From the NCBI GenBank assembly GCA_033239525.1, contig BSYO01000036.1, forward strand, positions 7,090,126-7,154,125: a DNA stretch of 64,000 nt. Direction: 5' to 3'. The DNA is from Nepenthes gracilis. Lineage: Eukaryota; Streptophyta; Magnoliopsida; Caryophyllales; Nepenthaceae. Made by a program: the position numbers and the translations under genes. How positions within the stretch are numbered: the first letter of the stretch is position 1; each line of letters starts with the position of its first letter. Under the pieces are notes generated by a model. The model saw only the letters and a program-made list of their open reading frames with translations. It made no database searches and was not told where the DNA came from. Positions 42,377 to 53,068 of this stretch are shown piece after piece.

Positions 42377-43366
42377 TGTTGGGTCCCATGTCACGGTCCA
42401 TGAAACATGTCTAAGCCCACGGGCGTGCCGCGGCCCACAAGAGATCCAAAGCTCGCGAGATAGTCGGCCCACCAAGGAACAAAAGGCGCGAACCACGCGG
42501 CGGAAGACAACGAAAACTGCAGGCGCATTAAATGCGTCGCGGGAACAAAGCGAAAAAAGGCGGAAAGGCTAGCCATAGAGGAGTGGTGGCGTAGCGCCAA
42601 CGGCACCCGCTGCCGTCTGCAGGTGGCCAACCAATCCTCGCTCAGGGGAAAATCGGGCGTGGTCAACAACGCTCAGCAGCGTGCCAGCCACGGCAAAAGG
42701 ACAACCGGCGCGACCGGCGGTCCACAACAGTGACTAGCGGCGCGATGGTCCAAGCAACGGGCATTTTGGCGCCCGAGAGTCCAACGGGAGAGGCGTATAA
42801 GAGCTCTCGCACCCCACAGAGAAAGGGATCTCCTCTCCTTCAGCATCTTCATCTGCTGCTTCCTTTTGAATCAAGAATTCAAACGATTAATCATACTCTA
42901 CTACTCCCCTCCTCTCTAATCGATAACACGAGAGTGACGAGTCAGAACTGAGCACCACCTCACTTTCGTTGGCGATAGCTAACTCGCTCTCCTTCCCGAC
43001 ATCTTCTTAGATCACGGAAAAGTTAGCCACCCGTTGCGGTGCATCAAGAAAGCCAGGCCTTCCGCTACCTGCTCACTGCATTCTCCACATCACCGCACAA
43101 ACATCTCTTACGCTTTCACAGCATTCCTCCACGCACCCTCTTAGCGTATGCCATTTCCGTTTATTGCGGGAATTTGCTGACTTGAGCGTCGGAGCGGCCT
43201 CGGTGGGAGAAATCCTACCGGACGCTTGACCTCTTGTTTGTTGTTTGTGTTGTGCAGGTTCAGGTTCATATAGACGGAGACCGGACCCTTCTTCCAAAGC
43301 CAACGCACGCTGAGGAATACGAAGGTTTTCTAATCCGTAACGACAACCGTGGGCCGGGACGCAACA
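42377..43366 (+). repeat. 3' LTR of element C
   Basis: 990 bp, TGTTGGGTC to GACGCAACA, with TATA box at 42796. Nearly identical to the left LTR beyond position 260. Confidence 0.93.
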
Positions 43367-43371
43367 ATATA
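43367..43371. repeat. Target site duplication ATATA (right) of element C
   Basis: Pairs with 30531-30535; after it the LTR of element H resumes (ATATACACATGATCATATAG). Confidence 0.85.
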
Positions 43372-45932
43372 AATATACACATGATCATATAGTTGCCACG
43401 TCATCAGTGGCCCAATACTGTACTATGGGAATACGATAGTGGGTTTTGTTAAGGAAAGATACATACTAAAAACTAAATTCAATTTTATAATAACCTGCGA
43501 AAGTATGCATAATATTCATAATAATCTGTAGAAGCAATATTAAACTAAAATCACCAAAATAAAATACATCATTTCATACTTCCAAGGTTTTACATAATTG
43601 GTACATCAAACGTGATAACAGACAATCTAAACGCTAAAAATTTCAACTTTAGTTAGGCTAAGTACATCAAAATCCTGAACAATTTTAAATGTATTATCTA
43701 TGTAAAGTATAATTAAAACCTCAATCTTCACTCCTGTTTGTCAGACATCACCTCGTTTGAAGCATCTGAAGGTTAGCAGAACAATAAGAGAATGAGCTAA
43801 TTGTTTAACAAGACACAATATATATAAGGACATATACATTTATATTTGAAATATATTATTTGAAGGAATATGAGTCATAATGCATATATAAGCATAAAAC
43901 ATAAATAGAAAATATTTTCATAATGCATTTAATTTTCCTTATCTTGTTCTTTTACTGTCTTAGCTGTCAACACATCGAAAATTTACTTATTTTAAGGAAC
44001 CATAGCCAGTAGTCCTTATCAGCTAGCAAAGCGGAGAATCGAGAAAAAAATATTGTGTTCACTCCACACAATCGAAGGCCGTAAACCTCCTATTTAGCAG
44101 CTAGAGGTAGGCGATACATGCCTATCACTCAATAGACAGAGCCGTATGCCGTCTTAATCTCCTCCCACGGCTAGGGCAATTTTCTCGATTACCACTATAA
44201 TATCCTAAGGCATGCTATAAAATATTACCCTCTGAATAAATCCTTGGTCCAATTTCTTAATTTTTTTTTTTTTACTTAAATCTTTAGAAATTCTACATTT
44301 TTTCTTGGTTTTTTTTCTTAATTTTCTCAACTCTACAAGAAAATAAGCATCATAATTCTTAATGTATTGTAGTGTTTCTAGTCATTTTTTATAAACTAAA
44401 TGTCTTCTATAAGAATTAGAATCATAACAGATCTTCAGATCTTAATCATGAAATAAAATTCAGTAATATCAATACCAAAATTTCCAGATTACATCCTTCT
44501 ACACATTTTCTCAGATTAAAAAACAGTAAAACTGATTTAGCTTCAAAATCAGCAGAACAAAATACAAAATCAGCAGCTTAAAATTTCAGATTACAGCTAT
44601 AGAGTTTCATCAACAGCATATTTGGAAAATCAGCAATTATGATGCTGCAACAAAGTCAGCAATCTTATGGCTTAAATTTTGCAGTAGCATGGGGCAGAAT
44701 TTATAAATCAAAAACAGGGGTATAATTCAGCATAGCAGCTTAAAACAGTTGGGGAACATAAACAGTGTAGCATAATTTAGTAATGAAGTATACCGCATAT
44801 CCGAAATTCAGCATAACAGAACGCATGCCTCAACGTGATACAGCAAAGCGTACTGCATCAGCAAAGCATAATGCAGATTTTTTTTGAAGTATACTGTATA
44901 ATTCGAAATTTAGCAAAACAGAACATGAGCAAAACGCATGCCTCAACGTGATACAGCAAAGGAAGTGAGTATTAGACCAACAATACTCAAAAGAAAACAG
45001 CAAGAATTAGCAACAAGGGAAGGAAAAGCTTAGGGTGCACTTGCCTTAATCTGATCGACTTCTCTTCACTTGGATCGGCCCGGTTCTCTCTTCTTTTTTG
45101 CATCTCTCTGCTGTCTCTTCTCCGCTCCTCAAATCCTCCCTCTCTGCTTTCTTTTCTCTGTTTCCTTTGCTGCTCATTTTTCCTCCCTTCTCTCCACAGA
45201 TTACATGTGCTCAGTTTCTCTTCTCTATAGACTTCTCCTGTCTGCAAAATTATCCTAATTTATCCAGGATTAGCCCTCCTGATTTTGCTGATTCATCAGC
45301 ATGCTGTTGCCCCGTTTTGTTGCTGTATATCGAATTAATGTTGCTAAATCATCTCCGCATTTTTTGCTGAATCGGCTCCCAGTGCTGCTGCCGCGTGTGT
45401 TGCTGCCCTGTTTGTTCTGTTTTGTCTTTTTGTTTTGCTGTCTCAACGTGCTGCCACGCCACCATTTTATGTATTGTTTTGAATTTTGCTGGATCACCAA
45501 TCAGCTGCCCGGTTAGTCTGTTGCCCTGTCGTGTTGCTGCTGCTACTTCGTCTCTCTTGCTGAATATTGTGGCCTCCCGTTATAATTTTTATAAGTTGCT
45601 GAATCCTGCTCCCACTAACGTGTTGCTGTAAATTAGTCTAATAACGTGGCCCCCTAATGATGTGTTGCTAAAATTAGGTTGCTGAAATTGAAGTCTACTC
45701 CTAATGCTGTCTTAAGTCCTTGAATTTTGGATTTTCGGGTTGCAAATTTTTGGGAAACTTTCAGGTTTTATAAATTGCAAAATTTGCGGATGAAATTTTC
45801 AGCTTTGGAGAAATCACAGCTTCAGGATTTTGGGCCCCTTAAACTAAATTTTCCTGTATCATTGACCTCGATTCCACTTATATTTGCTTAATAAATTATG
45901 ATTCGTATGATTATGAAATCTCAGGCCTTACA
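43372..45932 (-). repeat. Main piece of the 3' LTR of element H
   Basis: On the minus strand it starts TGTAAGGCCTGAGATTTCAT at 45932. 45640-45930 matches 28988-29350 and 53069-53350. CCACGTCATCAGTGGCCCAATAC (43396 onward, shown here in part) matches the LTR end of G. With the left piece the LTR is about 2.62 kb, twice the length of the element G LTR, which lacks the middle. A local duplication of about 102-113 bp is present at 44784-44961. Confidence 0.85.
44784..44961. repeat. Local tandem duplication in the H LTR
   Basis: ACGCATGCCTCAACGTGATA and the next eight bases occur at 44821-44848 and again at 44934-44961. Preceding text (GAAGTATAC...GAAATT.AGCA) is also duplicated; unit about 102 bp plus an 11-bp insertion. 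Confidence 0.85.
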
Positions 45933-45949
45933 ATCATTTCCTCATTGTA

Positions 45950-48227
45950 AAGTTTCGTTAGCAAAATTTGACGAGGATTATATACCTTAAGGAAAACAAG
46001 CAACGATACTTGTCCCATATTTTATCTTCTCGCTTCCACGTGGCTTCCTCGTGTGAGTGATTTCTCCATAAAATATTAACTAACAGGATGGTCTTCATTC
46101 AAAATACTTGATTCCTTTAGCCCAAAATTTGCACCGATTTTTCCCCATACGATAAATCTTCACTAATGATTAGGGACTTATAATCAATGACATGCGTTGA
46201 GTCATGTACATACTTCCGAAGTATTGATATATGAAAAACATTATGTACTTCGACTAAACTCGGTGGCAATGCTAATTGGTAAGCCACTTTCCTGACCTTC
46301 TCTAAAATCTCAAAGGGACTAATAAACCTTGGCTATAGTTTTTCTTTCATCCTGAATCTTATTGTTCCCTTCGATGGCGATACCTTTAAGAAAACATAAT
46401 TGCCAACCTCAAAACACAGGTCTGACCTCCTTCGATCTGTGTAACTCTTTTGTCTACTTTAAGCTACATTCAAATTCTCGTGGATTAACTTAACTTTCTC
46501 GAACGTCTCTCTAATAATGTCTGGTTCCAAAAGTCGTCTATCATCCATTTCTTTCCAATGGATCAAAGATCGACATTTTCTCCTGTATAGGACTTCAAAT
46601 AGGGCCATCTCAATATTTGCTTGATAATTATTATTATAGGCGAATTCTATCAATGTCAAATGATCATCCTAATTACCTTCATCTCTAACACCGAAACTCT
46701 CAACATATCCTCTAAAATTTGGATGGTCCGTTTTGATTGTCAATCGGTTTGCAGATGGTTAGCTATACTAAATTTTAATTCCATTTTCAATTCACGATGT
46801 AGGCTTTCCTAAAATTTTAAAACAAACCGTGAATCTCAATCCGATACGATACATGTCGACACACTGTGCAATCTCACCACTTCATCAATCTATATTCGAG
46901 CCAACTGATCTCTCGAATAAGTCGTCTAGATGGTTAGAAAGTGTGCCAATTTCGTGAGTTGATCTATAATCACCCAAATAACATCATGATTATTCAGTGT
47001 TCTCGGCAATCCCATCACGAATCCATCGGTATGTCTTTCCATTTCCAACTAGGGATAGGCAACGGCTGTAATAGACCCGATGGCTTCTTTCGTTTGGCTA
47101 TTAGCTATTGACAAACTAGACACTTTCTTGCACATGTCACGATCTCCTTCTTCATATTTCTCCACCAAAATATTTTCTTTAGGTCTTGGTATATCTGGTT
47201 ATTCCACGGATGAATTGTATATCTGGATTGATGAGCTTCTTTCATTATTTCCTCCTTCAACTCTTTGTCATTCGATACACATAGTCTATCTCAAAATCTC
47301 AAGACTCTATCGACACAGATGTTAAAATCAACTTTGGAGTCCTGGCTCTAATCTTCAGCAATGTCCATTAGAAATGGACTGTTCATCTGACCATTCTTGA
47401 TTTTCTTCAGTATCTCCGATTGGATTTGAAAATATGATAAAATCATCCAATTGCCTTGAGCGTATCTCTGAATATTGCATTGCTTCATGTAGTCAAGCAT
47501 CTCTATCTCTTTAATTCTCAATCTCACCATAAAGCACGTCTGACGACTCAAGGTATCAGTCACTACATTGGCTTTCTCCGGTATAATAAATTTATCTTTC
47601 TTCTTTACAAACAATACCAGGGGCACCCCATAAAGAAACACTGGTCTAATAAATTCTTTCTCCAAAAGTTCTTGTAATTGTTATTTTAATTCTGTTGGTG
47701 CTATTCTATACGATGTCTTTGAAATCGGGGCTGGTTCAGAAATAATTTTAATTTCAAATTCAATCTCTCGCTATAGTGATAAGTCAGGTAAATCTTCAAG
47801 AAAAACATCTTCAAATTTACTAACCACTAGAATATCCTTTTCTGGCACATCATAACTTCCAATTGTGTTGCCATAGGCTAAATAAGCTTGGCATTCACTC
47901 TCTATCAAATGCCAGGCATGTAAGGCTGAAATTAAACAATGCAACTCCTTCTGCCTTACTCATTAGATGTGAAATGGCTCACATCCCAGAATAGCAAAAT
48001 AAATACTTTTGTGAAAACAATCAATGTTAGTGTAGTAATTTGTTAACTAATGCATACCCAGAATCACATCAAAATTATATATATCTAATAAAATCAAATT
48101 TACGGCTAATTGTAGCCCATTTACCCTAACTATACACCTCAAGCACATAATATTTGTGATTATTGACAATCCTATAGGTGTTGATACTATCAAAGAAAAA
48201 ATCAAATTCCTGTGGCATCTCCTTAAA
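45950..48227 (-). pseudogene. pol remnant of element H (integrase, RNase H end, RT start, protease)
   Basis: From right to left: protease end block (VRVNGLQLAVNLIL-like, 48050-48130), a linker with CQAYLAYGNT (about 47860-47900), RT start [12 protein letters not shown] (47580-47630), joined directly to the RNase H end EKANVVTDTLSRQ (47540-47580), then the integrase N-terminal region (47348-47530) and core fragments (EFAYNNNYQANIEMALFEVL, 46580-46650). About 1 kb of RT and RNase H is missing at the join. The remaining frames have many stops. Confidence 0.8.
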
Positions 48228-48407
48228 CATTTTGATTTTTAGCAGATATCTTTCCTTAATAAGGCCTCAAATCATATTCCTATAGTATGATATTGGGCCA
48301 CTGATGACGTGGCAACTGTATGGATCTTGTATATGTTTATATATATGAATTACATTTAATAATTATAATAATAATTAATGATAAGAATGAGGACCTAGGA
48401 TGTGACA
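48228..48407 (+). repeat. 5' LTR remnant of element G
   Basis: It matches 54112-54291 (for example ACTGATGACGTGGCAACTGTATGG against ACTGATGATGTGGTAACTATATGG, shown in overlapping parts of the two copies at 48300 and 54183). Everything upstream is replaced by the protease end of H. Confidence 0.88.
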
Positions 48408-48421
48408 GGTGGTATTAGAGA
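48408..48421 (+). other. Primer binding site of element G
   Basis: GGTGGTATTAGAG closely follows the LTR. It is one mismatch from TGGTATCAGAG, the usual initiator methionine tRNA complement. Confidence 0.75.
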
Positions 48422-48637
48422 AATGTTAAAGGAGATGCCGTAGGAATTTGATTGATTGATCTTGATGCAGAAGCTTAATCTTGCGTTAGATTGGCTTAAG
48501 TTAGGATTAGTTAGTTATAGTTGAATCTTAATTTGTTGAGTCATAATTACGACCCTAGGTTGACTATCTATTAAATTATTAGCTATAACATGGTAATCTA
48601 ATTTCAGTGCTAATGTTTTGCTAATACGATCTAAGAA

Positions 48638-49600
48638 ATGGCTGACCGAAGAAGAAGGAATATGCATGCTGATGCACGTTTGAATTGGGAGGAAGAGTAC
48701 TTGAACCTATTGGAAAAAATGCCCAATATTATAGAATCAATGGAACGGCGTAATTTGGCGATGATTCCAGCTCCAGCCCCAGTAAACCCCGGACACACAA
48801 CTTACGATAAATTTACTAATGAACGAGTACATAAATTTATAGAGGATTCGGATTTGACGAAGGCAGATACGTGGATCCAAAGGCTTAAAAAGGTCTTCAC
48901 TGTCATTTGTTGTCCCGAGGAAGATAAGGTAACCTTTACTTCCTACAAATTGGAAGGAGAAGCTAATATACAAAAAAGGGCTATGGAAGTGCCGAAGAAT
49001 GACATTACTTAGGAGATGTTTGATGATGCTTTTATGGAGAAATATTTTGCCACGAGCCTTCAGGAATAGAAAGAAGAAAAATTTGCATGATTAAGACAAG
49101 AAAATCGGTCGTCGGTAGCGGAGGACGATGCAAAATTTATAGACTTATCCCATTATACTCCTTACCTGGTCAAGGATGAAGTTAGGAAGGCTAAGAAATT
49201 CCAGCAGAGTTTAAGGGATGAAATCAAGAAGCAGGTTACGACTTTAAAGCTGCGAACCTATGGAGATATGTTAGACTGGGCACTTTTGTTTGAGAAGGAG
49301 CTCGAAAAAGAGGAATACTTCAAGAAGATGACAGCAAACTGTGGAGGTTCAGAAGTGAGCTCAAGTTCGGGAGTAGGACCTACAATGAAAGTTAAGGTGG
49401 TGGATAAAGGAAATTCAGACAATACGAAGTTAGCAGACTACAACACCCGTTTGCTCTTACTGCAGAAAATGACATCTGGGACGGTGTTGTTACAAAATGT
49501 CAAGAGCTTGTTATAGATGTGGACAACCGAGTCACCTGATCAAAGACTGTCCTCATAAAAAGTTGGAGACAAAGAGGCTCACTATTCAAGGCAAAACTTT
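48638..49600 (+). pseudogene. gag of element G
   Basis: Starts MADRRRRNMHADARL (48638). The capsid region is open to 49012 (KFIEDSDLTKADTWIQRLKK, VTFTSYKLEGEA) and interrupted by TAG at 49010-49012, TAG at 49067 and TGA at 49088. 49268-49516 resumes with LDWALLFEKELEKEEYFKK. The zinc knuckle is in a shifted frame (about 49495-49560: CYRCGQPSHLIKDCP). Confidence 0.85.
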
Positions 49601-49619
49601 TGCAATCACGGTATAGGAT

Positions 49620-49916
49620 GCGGAGGTATCACCGAATGTTGTAGAAGGTACTTTCTATTTGTGATGTTCCAGCTCATGTGTTATTTGACTTAGGATTTAT
49701 GCATTCGCTCGTCTCTTCTAAATTTGTGTGTCATCTAGCATCACCCCCGAGGATCCCGAATTTTTCTTTGATAGTATCGACACCTACGAAATCATCGGTG
49801 ATCACAGATATTATGTACTCGAGGTGTGTAGTTCGGGTAAATGGTTTACAGTTAATTGTATATTTGATTTTGTTAGAGTTGTGTGATTTTGATGCGATTT
49901 TAGGTATGGATTAGTT
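49620..49916 (+). pseudogene. Protease of element G
   Basis: VLFDLGFMHSLVSSKFV (about 49675-49725) stands at the retropepsin site, with DSG replaced by DLG; the end block reads LILLELCDFDAILGMD and stops at 49915. It corresponds to 11343-11549 of element B. Confidence 0.8.
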
Positions 49917-49999
49917 AACAAATATGACTATGCTAGTGTTGATTGTTTTCATAAAAGTGTTTATTTTGTTATTTCGAGATGTAAGCCATTTCACATTCA

Positions 50000-50930
50000 A
50001 TGAGTAAGGCAGAAGGAGATGCCTTCTTTAATTTCAGCCTTGTATGCTTGGCGTTTGATAGAGAATGGATGCCAAGCTTATTTAGCCTATGCCAGCACAA
50101 TTAGGAGTTATGATGTGCTAGCAAAAGATATTCCGATGGTTAGTAAATTTGAAAATGTTTTTTTTGAAGATTTACCTGGCTTACCACCGTAGCGAGAGAT
50201 TGAATTTGAAATTAAAATTATTCTCAAACCAACCCCGATTTCAAAAACACCTTATAGGATGGTATCAATAGAATTGAAAGAGTTAAAGCAATAATTGCAG
50301 GAAGTTTTAGAGAAATGATTTATTAGACTGAGTATTTTTTCATGGGGTGCCCTGGTTTTGTTTGTAAATAAGAAAGATAGATCATTAAGGTTGTGTATTG
50401 ATTATTGGGAGCTGAAAAAAATCACCATCAAGAATAATACCCGTTGCCAAGGATTGATGACTTATTTGATCAATTACAAGGGACCCAAGTGTTTTTTAAG
50501 ATTGATCTTCGTTTGGTATATCTTCAACTAATGATTAAGGAGGATGTGACCAAGACTGCACTTCAAACGAGGTATGGACGCTACGAATTTTTAATTATGC
50601 CATTTGAATTGACTAGTACCCCTGCAGCCTTTATGGATCTTATGAATCAGGTGCTTCAGTTATATTTGGATCAATTTGTAGTGGTATTTATTGATGATAT
50701 ATTGGTTTACTCGAGGAGTTACGATAATCACGGGGTACATTTGAGGACTATACTTTAAACACTACAAGAACAGAAATTTTATGCTAAATTGAAGAAGTGT
50801 AAGTTTTGGCTCAATGAGGTAGTATTCTTGGGGCGTATCATATCAAAGGGTGGCATCTCTGTGGATTCTAAAAAGATCGAGGCTGTTGTTAACTAGAGTC
50901 CCCCTACTACGATAACTGAAATTCAAAGTT
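50000..50930 (+). pseudogene. Reverse transcriptase of element G
   Basis: 50340-50440 carries WGALVLFVNKKDRSLRLC and YWELKKITIKN; 50444-50758 is open with [33 protein letters not shown] and the catalytic box [14 protein letters not shown]. Stops at about 50296 and 50315 (Gln to stop) and after 50756. Confidence 0.85.
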
Positions 50931-51475
50931 TCCTTGGGATAGGATATTATCGGGGATTTATGAAGAATTTTTCAAGAGTCGGCATGCTGCTAACTCAACT
51001 GATGAAAAAAGAAGTTAAATTTATTTGGACTGAAGAATGCAAACAGAATTTTGAGGAGTTAAAGAACCGATTGACTACTGTTCCGATCTTGACAATTCCT
51101 GAAGGATCTGGTAGATTTGTAGTCTACTGTGATACTTCCAAGACGGGATTAGGCTATGTTCTAATGTAGCATAAAAAGGTGATAGCATATGGGTTAAGGT
51201 AATTAAAGGTCCATGAAAAGAATTACCCGACTCATGACTTAGATTTAGCCGCATTAATTTTTGCCTTGAAAATTTAGAGACACTATTAGTACAATGAGAA
51301 ATTTTTAGTGTATTTGGATCATAAGAGTTTAAAATATCTATTCTTGTAAAAAGAGTTGAATATGAGGTAAAGACGATCGATAGATTTTCTAAATGACTAT
51401 GACCGTGAAATTTAGTATCAATGGGAAAAAACCAATGTAATGGCTGATGCCTTAAGTCGTCAGACGTGATTTATT
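50931..51475 (+). pseudogene. RNase H of element G
   Basis: FIWTEECKQNFEELKNRLTT and RFVVYCDTSKTGLGYVLM are open (50960-51169). The rest carries at least seven stops at positions where element B has Gln or Trp (for example 51167, 51201, 51276, 51348, 51369). Confidence 0.85.
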
Positions 51476-51481
51476 GGGAGA

Positions 51482-52726
51482 TTGAGAATTAAAGAGATAA
51501 AGATGCTTCACTACATGAAGCAATGTAATATTCAGATATACACTCAAGGCAATTGGATGATTTTATCATATCTTCAAATCCAACCGAAAATACTGAAAAA
51601 AATCAAGGATGGTCAGATGAACGATCCATTTCTAGTGGACGTTGCCGAAAATTTGAGCCTGGACTCCAAGGTTGATTTTAATATCCGTGTCAATAGAGTC
51701 TTTAGATTTCAGGATAGATTATGTATACCGAATGACAAGCAGTTAAAAGGAGGAAATAATGGAAAAAGCTCATCGATCCAAATGTACTATTCATCCGGGG
51801 ATTAACAAGATGTATCAAGATCTGAAGAAAATATTTTGGTGGAGAAATATGAAGGAAATCGTGACATATGTGGGGAAGTGTCTAATTTGTCAATAGCTAA
51901 TGATTGAACAAAAGAAGCCATCGGGCCTATTACAGCCATTGCCTATCCCTAGCTATAAATGAGAAGACATAACGATGGATTTCATGATGGGATTACATAG
52001 AATACCGAATAATCATGATGCTATTTGGATGATTATAGATCGATTTACGAAATCGGCACACTTTCTAGCCATTCGGATGACCTGTTCGAGAGATTGGATA
52101 GCTCGAATATATATTGATAAAGTAGTGAGATTACACGGTGTGTTAGCATTTCTCATATAGGATCGAGATCCGCGGTTTGTTTCCAAATTTTGGGAAGGCC
52201 TACATCATGAATTGGAAATGGAATTAAAATTTAGTATGGCTGATCATCTGCAAACCAATGGACAATCAAAACGGACCATCTAAATTTTAGAGGATATGTT
52301 GAGAGCTTCGATGTTAAAGATAAAGAGCAATTGGGATGATCATTTGGTATTAACAGAGTTTGCCTATAATAATAATTATCAAGCGAGCATCGAATGGCTC
52401 TATTTGAAGCCCTATACGGGAGAAAATGTCAATCTCTAATCCATTGGGAAGACACGGGTGGTAGACAACTTTTGGGACCAAACATTATTAGAGAGACATT
52501 CGAGAAAGTCAAGTTGATCCACGAGAATTTGACAGTAGCTCAAAGCAGACAAAATAACTATGCAGATCGGAGGAAATCGTACCTATGTTTTGAGGCTGGG
52601 GATTATGTTTTTTTAAAGGTATCACTATCGAAGGGAACTATTAGATTCAGGGTGAAAGGAAAACTAAAGCCAATGTTTATTAGTCCCTTTGTGATTTTGG
52701 AGAAGGTTAGGGAAGTAGTTTATTGA
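51482..52726 (+). pseudogene. Integrase of element G, catalytic Glu changed
   Basis: Zinc module at about 51770-51900 (CLICQ then a stop). The core is open at 51975-52160 (MDFMMGLHRIPNNHDAIWM with the first Asp); a stop follows just before the second Asp region (DRDPRF). The Glu block reads NGQSKRTI (52256-52280) where element B has DGQLERTI, so catalytic Glu is Lys. 52394-52726 has the end of the core and the C-terminal domain. Confidence 0.85.
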
Positions 52727-52732
52727 TTAGCA

Positions 52733-53014
52733 TTGCCACCAAGTTTAGCAGAAGTGCATAACGTTTTTCATGTATTACTATTTTGGAAGTATGTACATAA
52801 CCCAACGTATATCATTGATTATGAGCCCTTGATCACCAGCGAAGATTTATCGTATGTGGAAGAATCGGTGCAAATTTTGGGCCAAAGGTGTCAAGTGCTT
52901 TGCACGAAGATCATTCCATTAGTTAAGGTTTTATGGAGAAATCACTCATATGAGGAAGTCATGTGGGAGCGAGAAGATGAGATACGAGACCAGTATCCTC
53001 ACTTGTTTTCTTAA
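52733..53014 (+). pseudogene. Integrase end and chromodomain of element G
   Basis: AEVHNVFHVLLFWKYVHNP is followed by the chromodomain LSYVEESVQILGQRCQVL and VKVLWRNHSYEEVMWERED, ending YPHLFS. The domain is free of stops here, unlike in element B. Confidence 0.85.
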
Positions 53015-53052
53015 AGTATGTAATCCTTGTCAAATTTCGAAGACGAAATTTT

Positions 53053-53068
53053 ATAAGTAAGAGAAGAT
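53053..53068 (+). other. Polypurine tract of element G
   Basis: AAGTAAGAGAAGAT directly before TGTAAAGTCC. The matching spot in H (minus strand) reads AATGAGGAAATGAT. Confidence 0.65.

Larger units (their letters stand above)
30536..43366 (+). mobile_element. Element C: Tat-lineage Ty3/Gypsy element with two antisense ORFs
   Basis: 12,831 bp: 5' LTR, primer site, gag, protease, RT, RNase H, second RNase H, integrase, then 5.3 kb containing two ORFs on the opposite strand and a 48-bp repeat, polypurine tract, 3' LTR. It is the same lineage as element A but a distinct family. LTRs are nearly identical over their last ~750 bp, so insertion is fairly recent. Protease and integrase are open; gag, RT and the zinc module are frameshifted. 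Confidence 0.93.
30473..48227 (-). mobile_element. Element H: incomplete chromovirus-like element, minus strand, carrying element C in its LTR
   Basis: Left to right: 3' LTR (30473-30535 plus 43372-45932, interrupted by C), integrase and RNase H end (about 46000-47600), remnant of RT (47600-47760), protease (about 48000-48220), then an abrupt join to element G. gag and the 5' LTR are missing. RT and most of RNase H are deleted. Same family as element G, which shares LTR start, integrase and protease sequence. Confidence 0.8.

Noticed and set aside
45070..45631. Cys/Leu-rich frames as possible secreted peptides
   Set aside because: They lie in LTR sequence and are explained by GCAGCA/GCAACA-rich composition; kept only as a low-interest finding.
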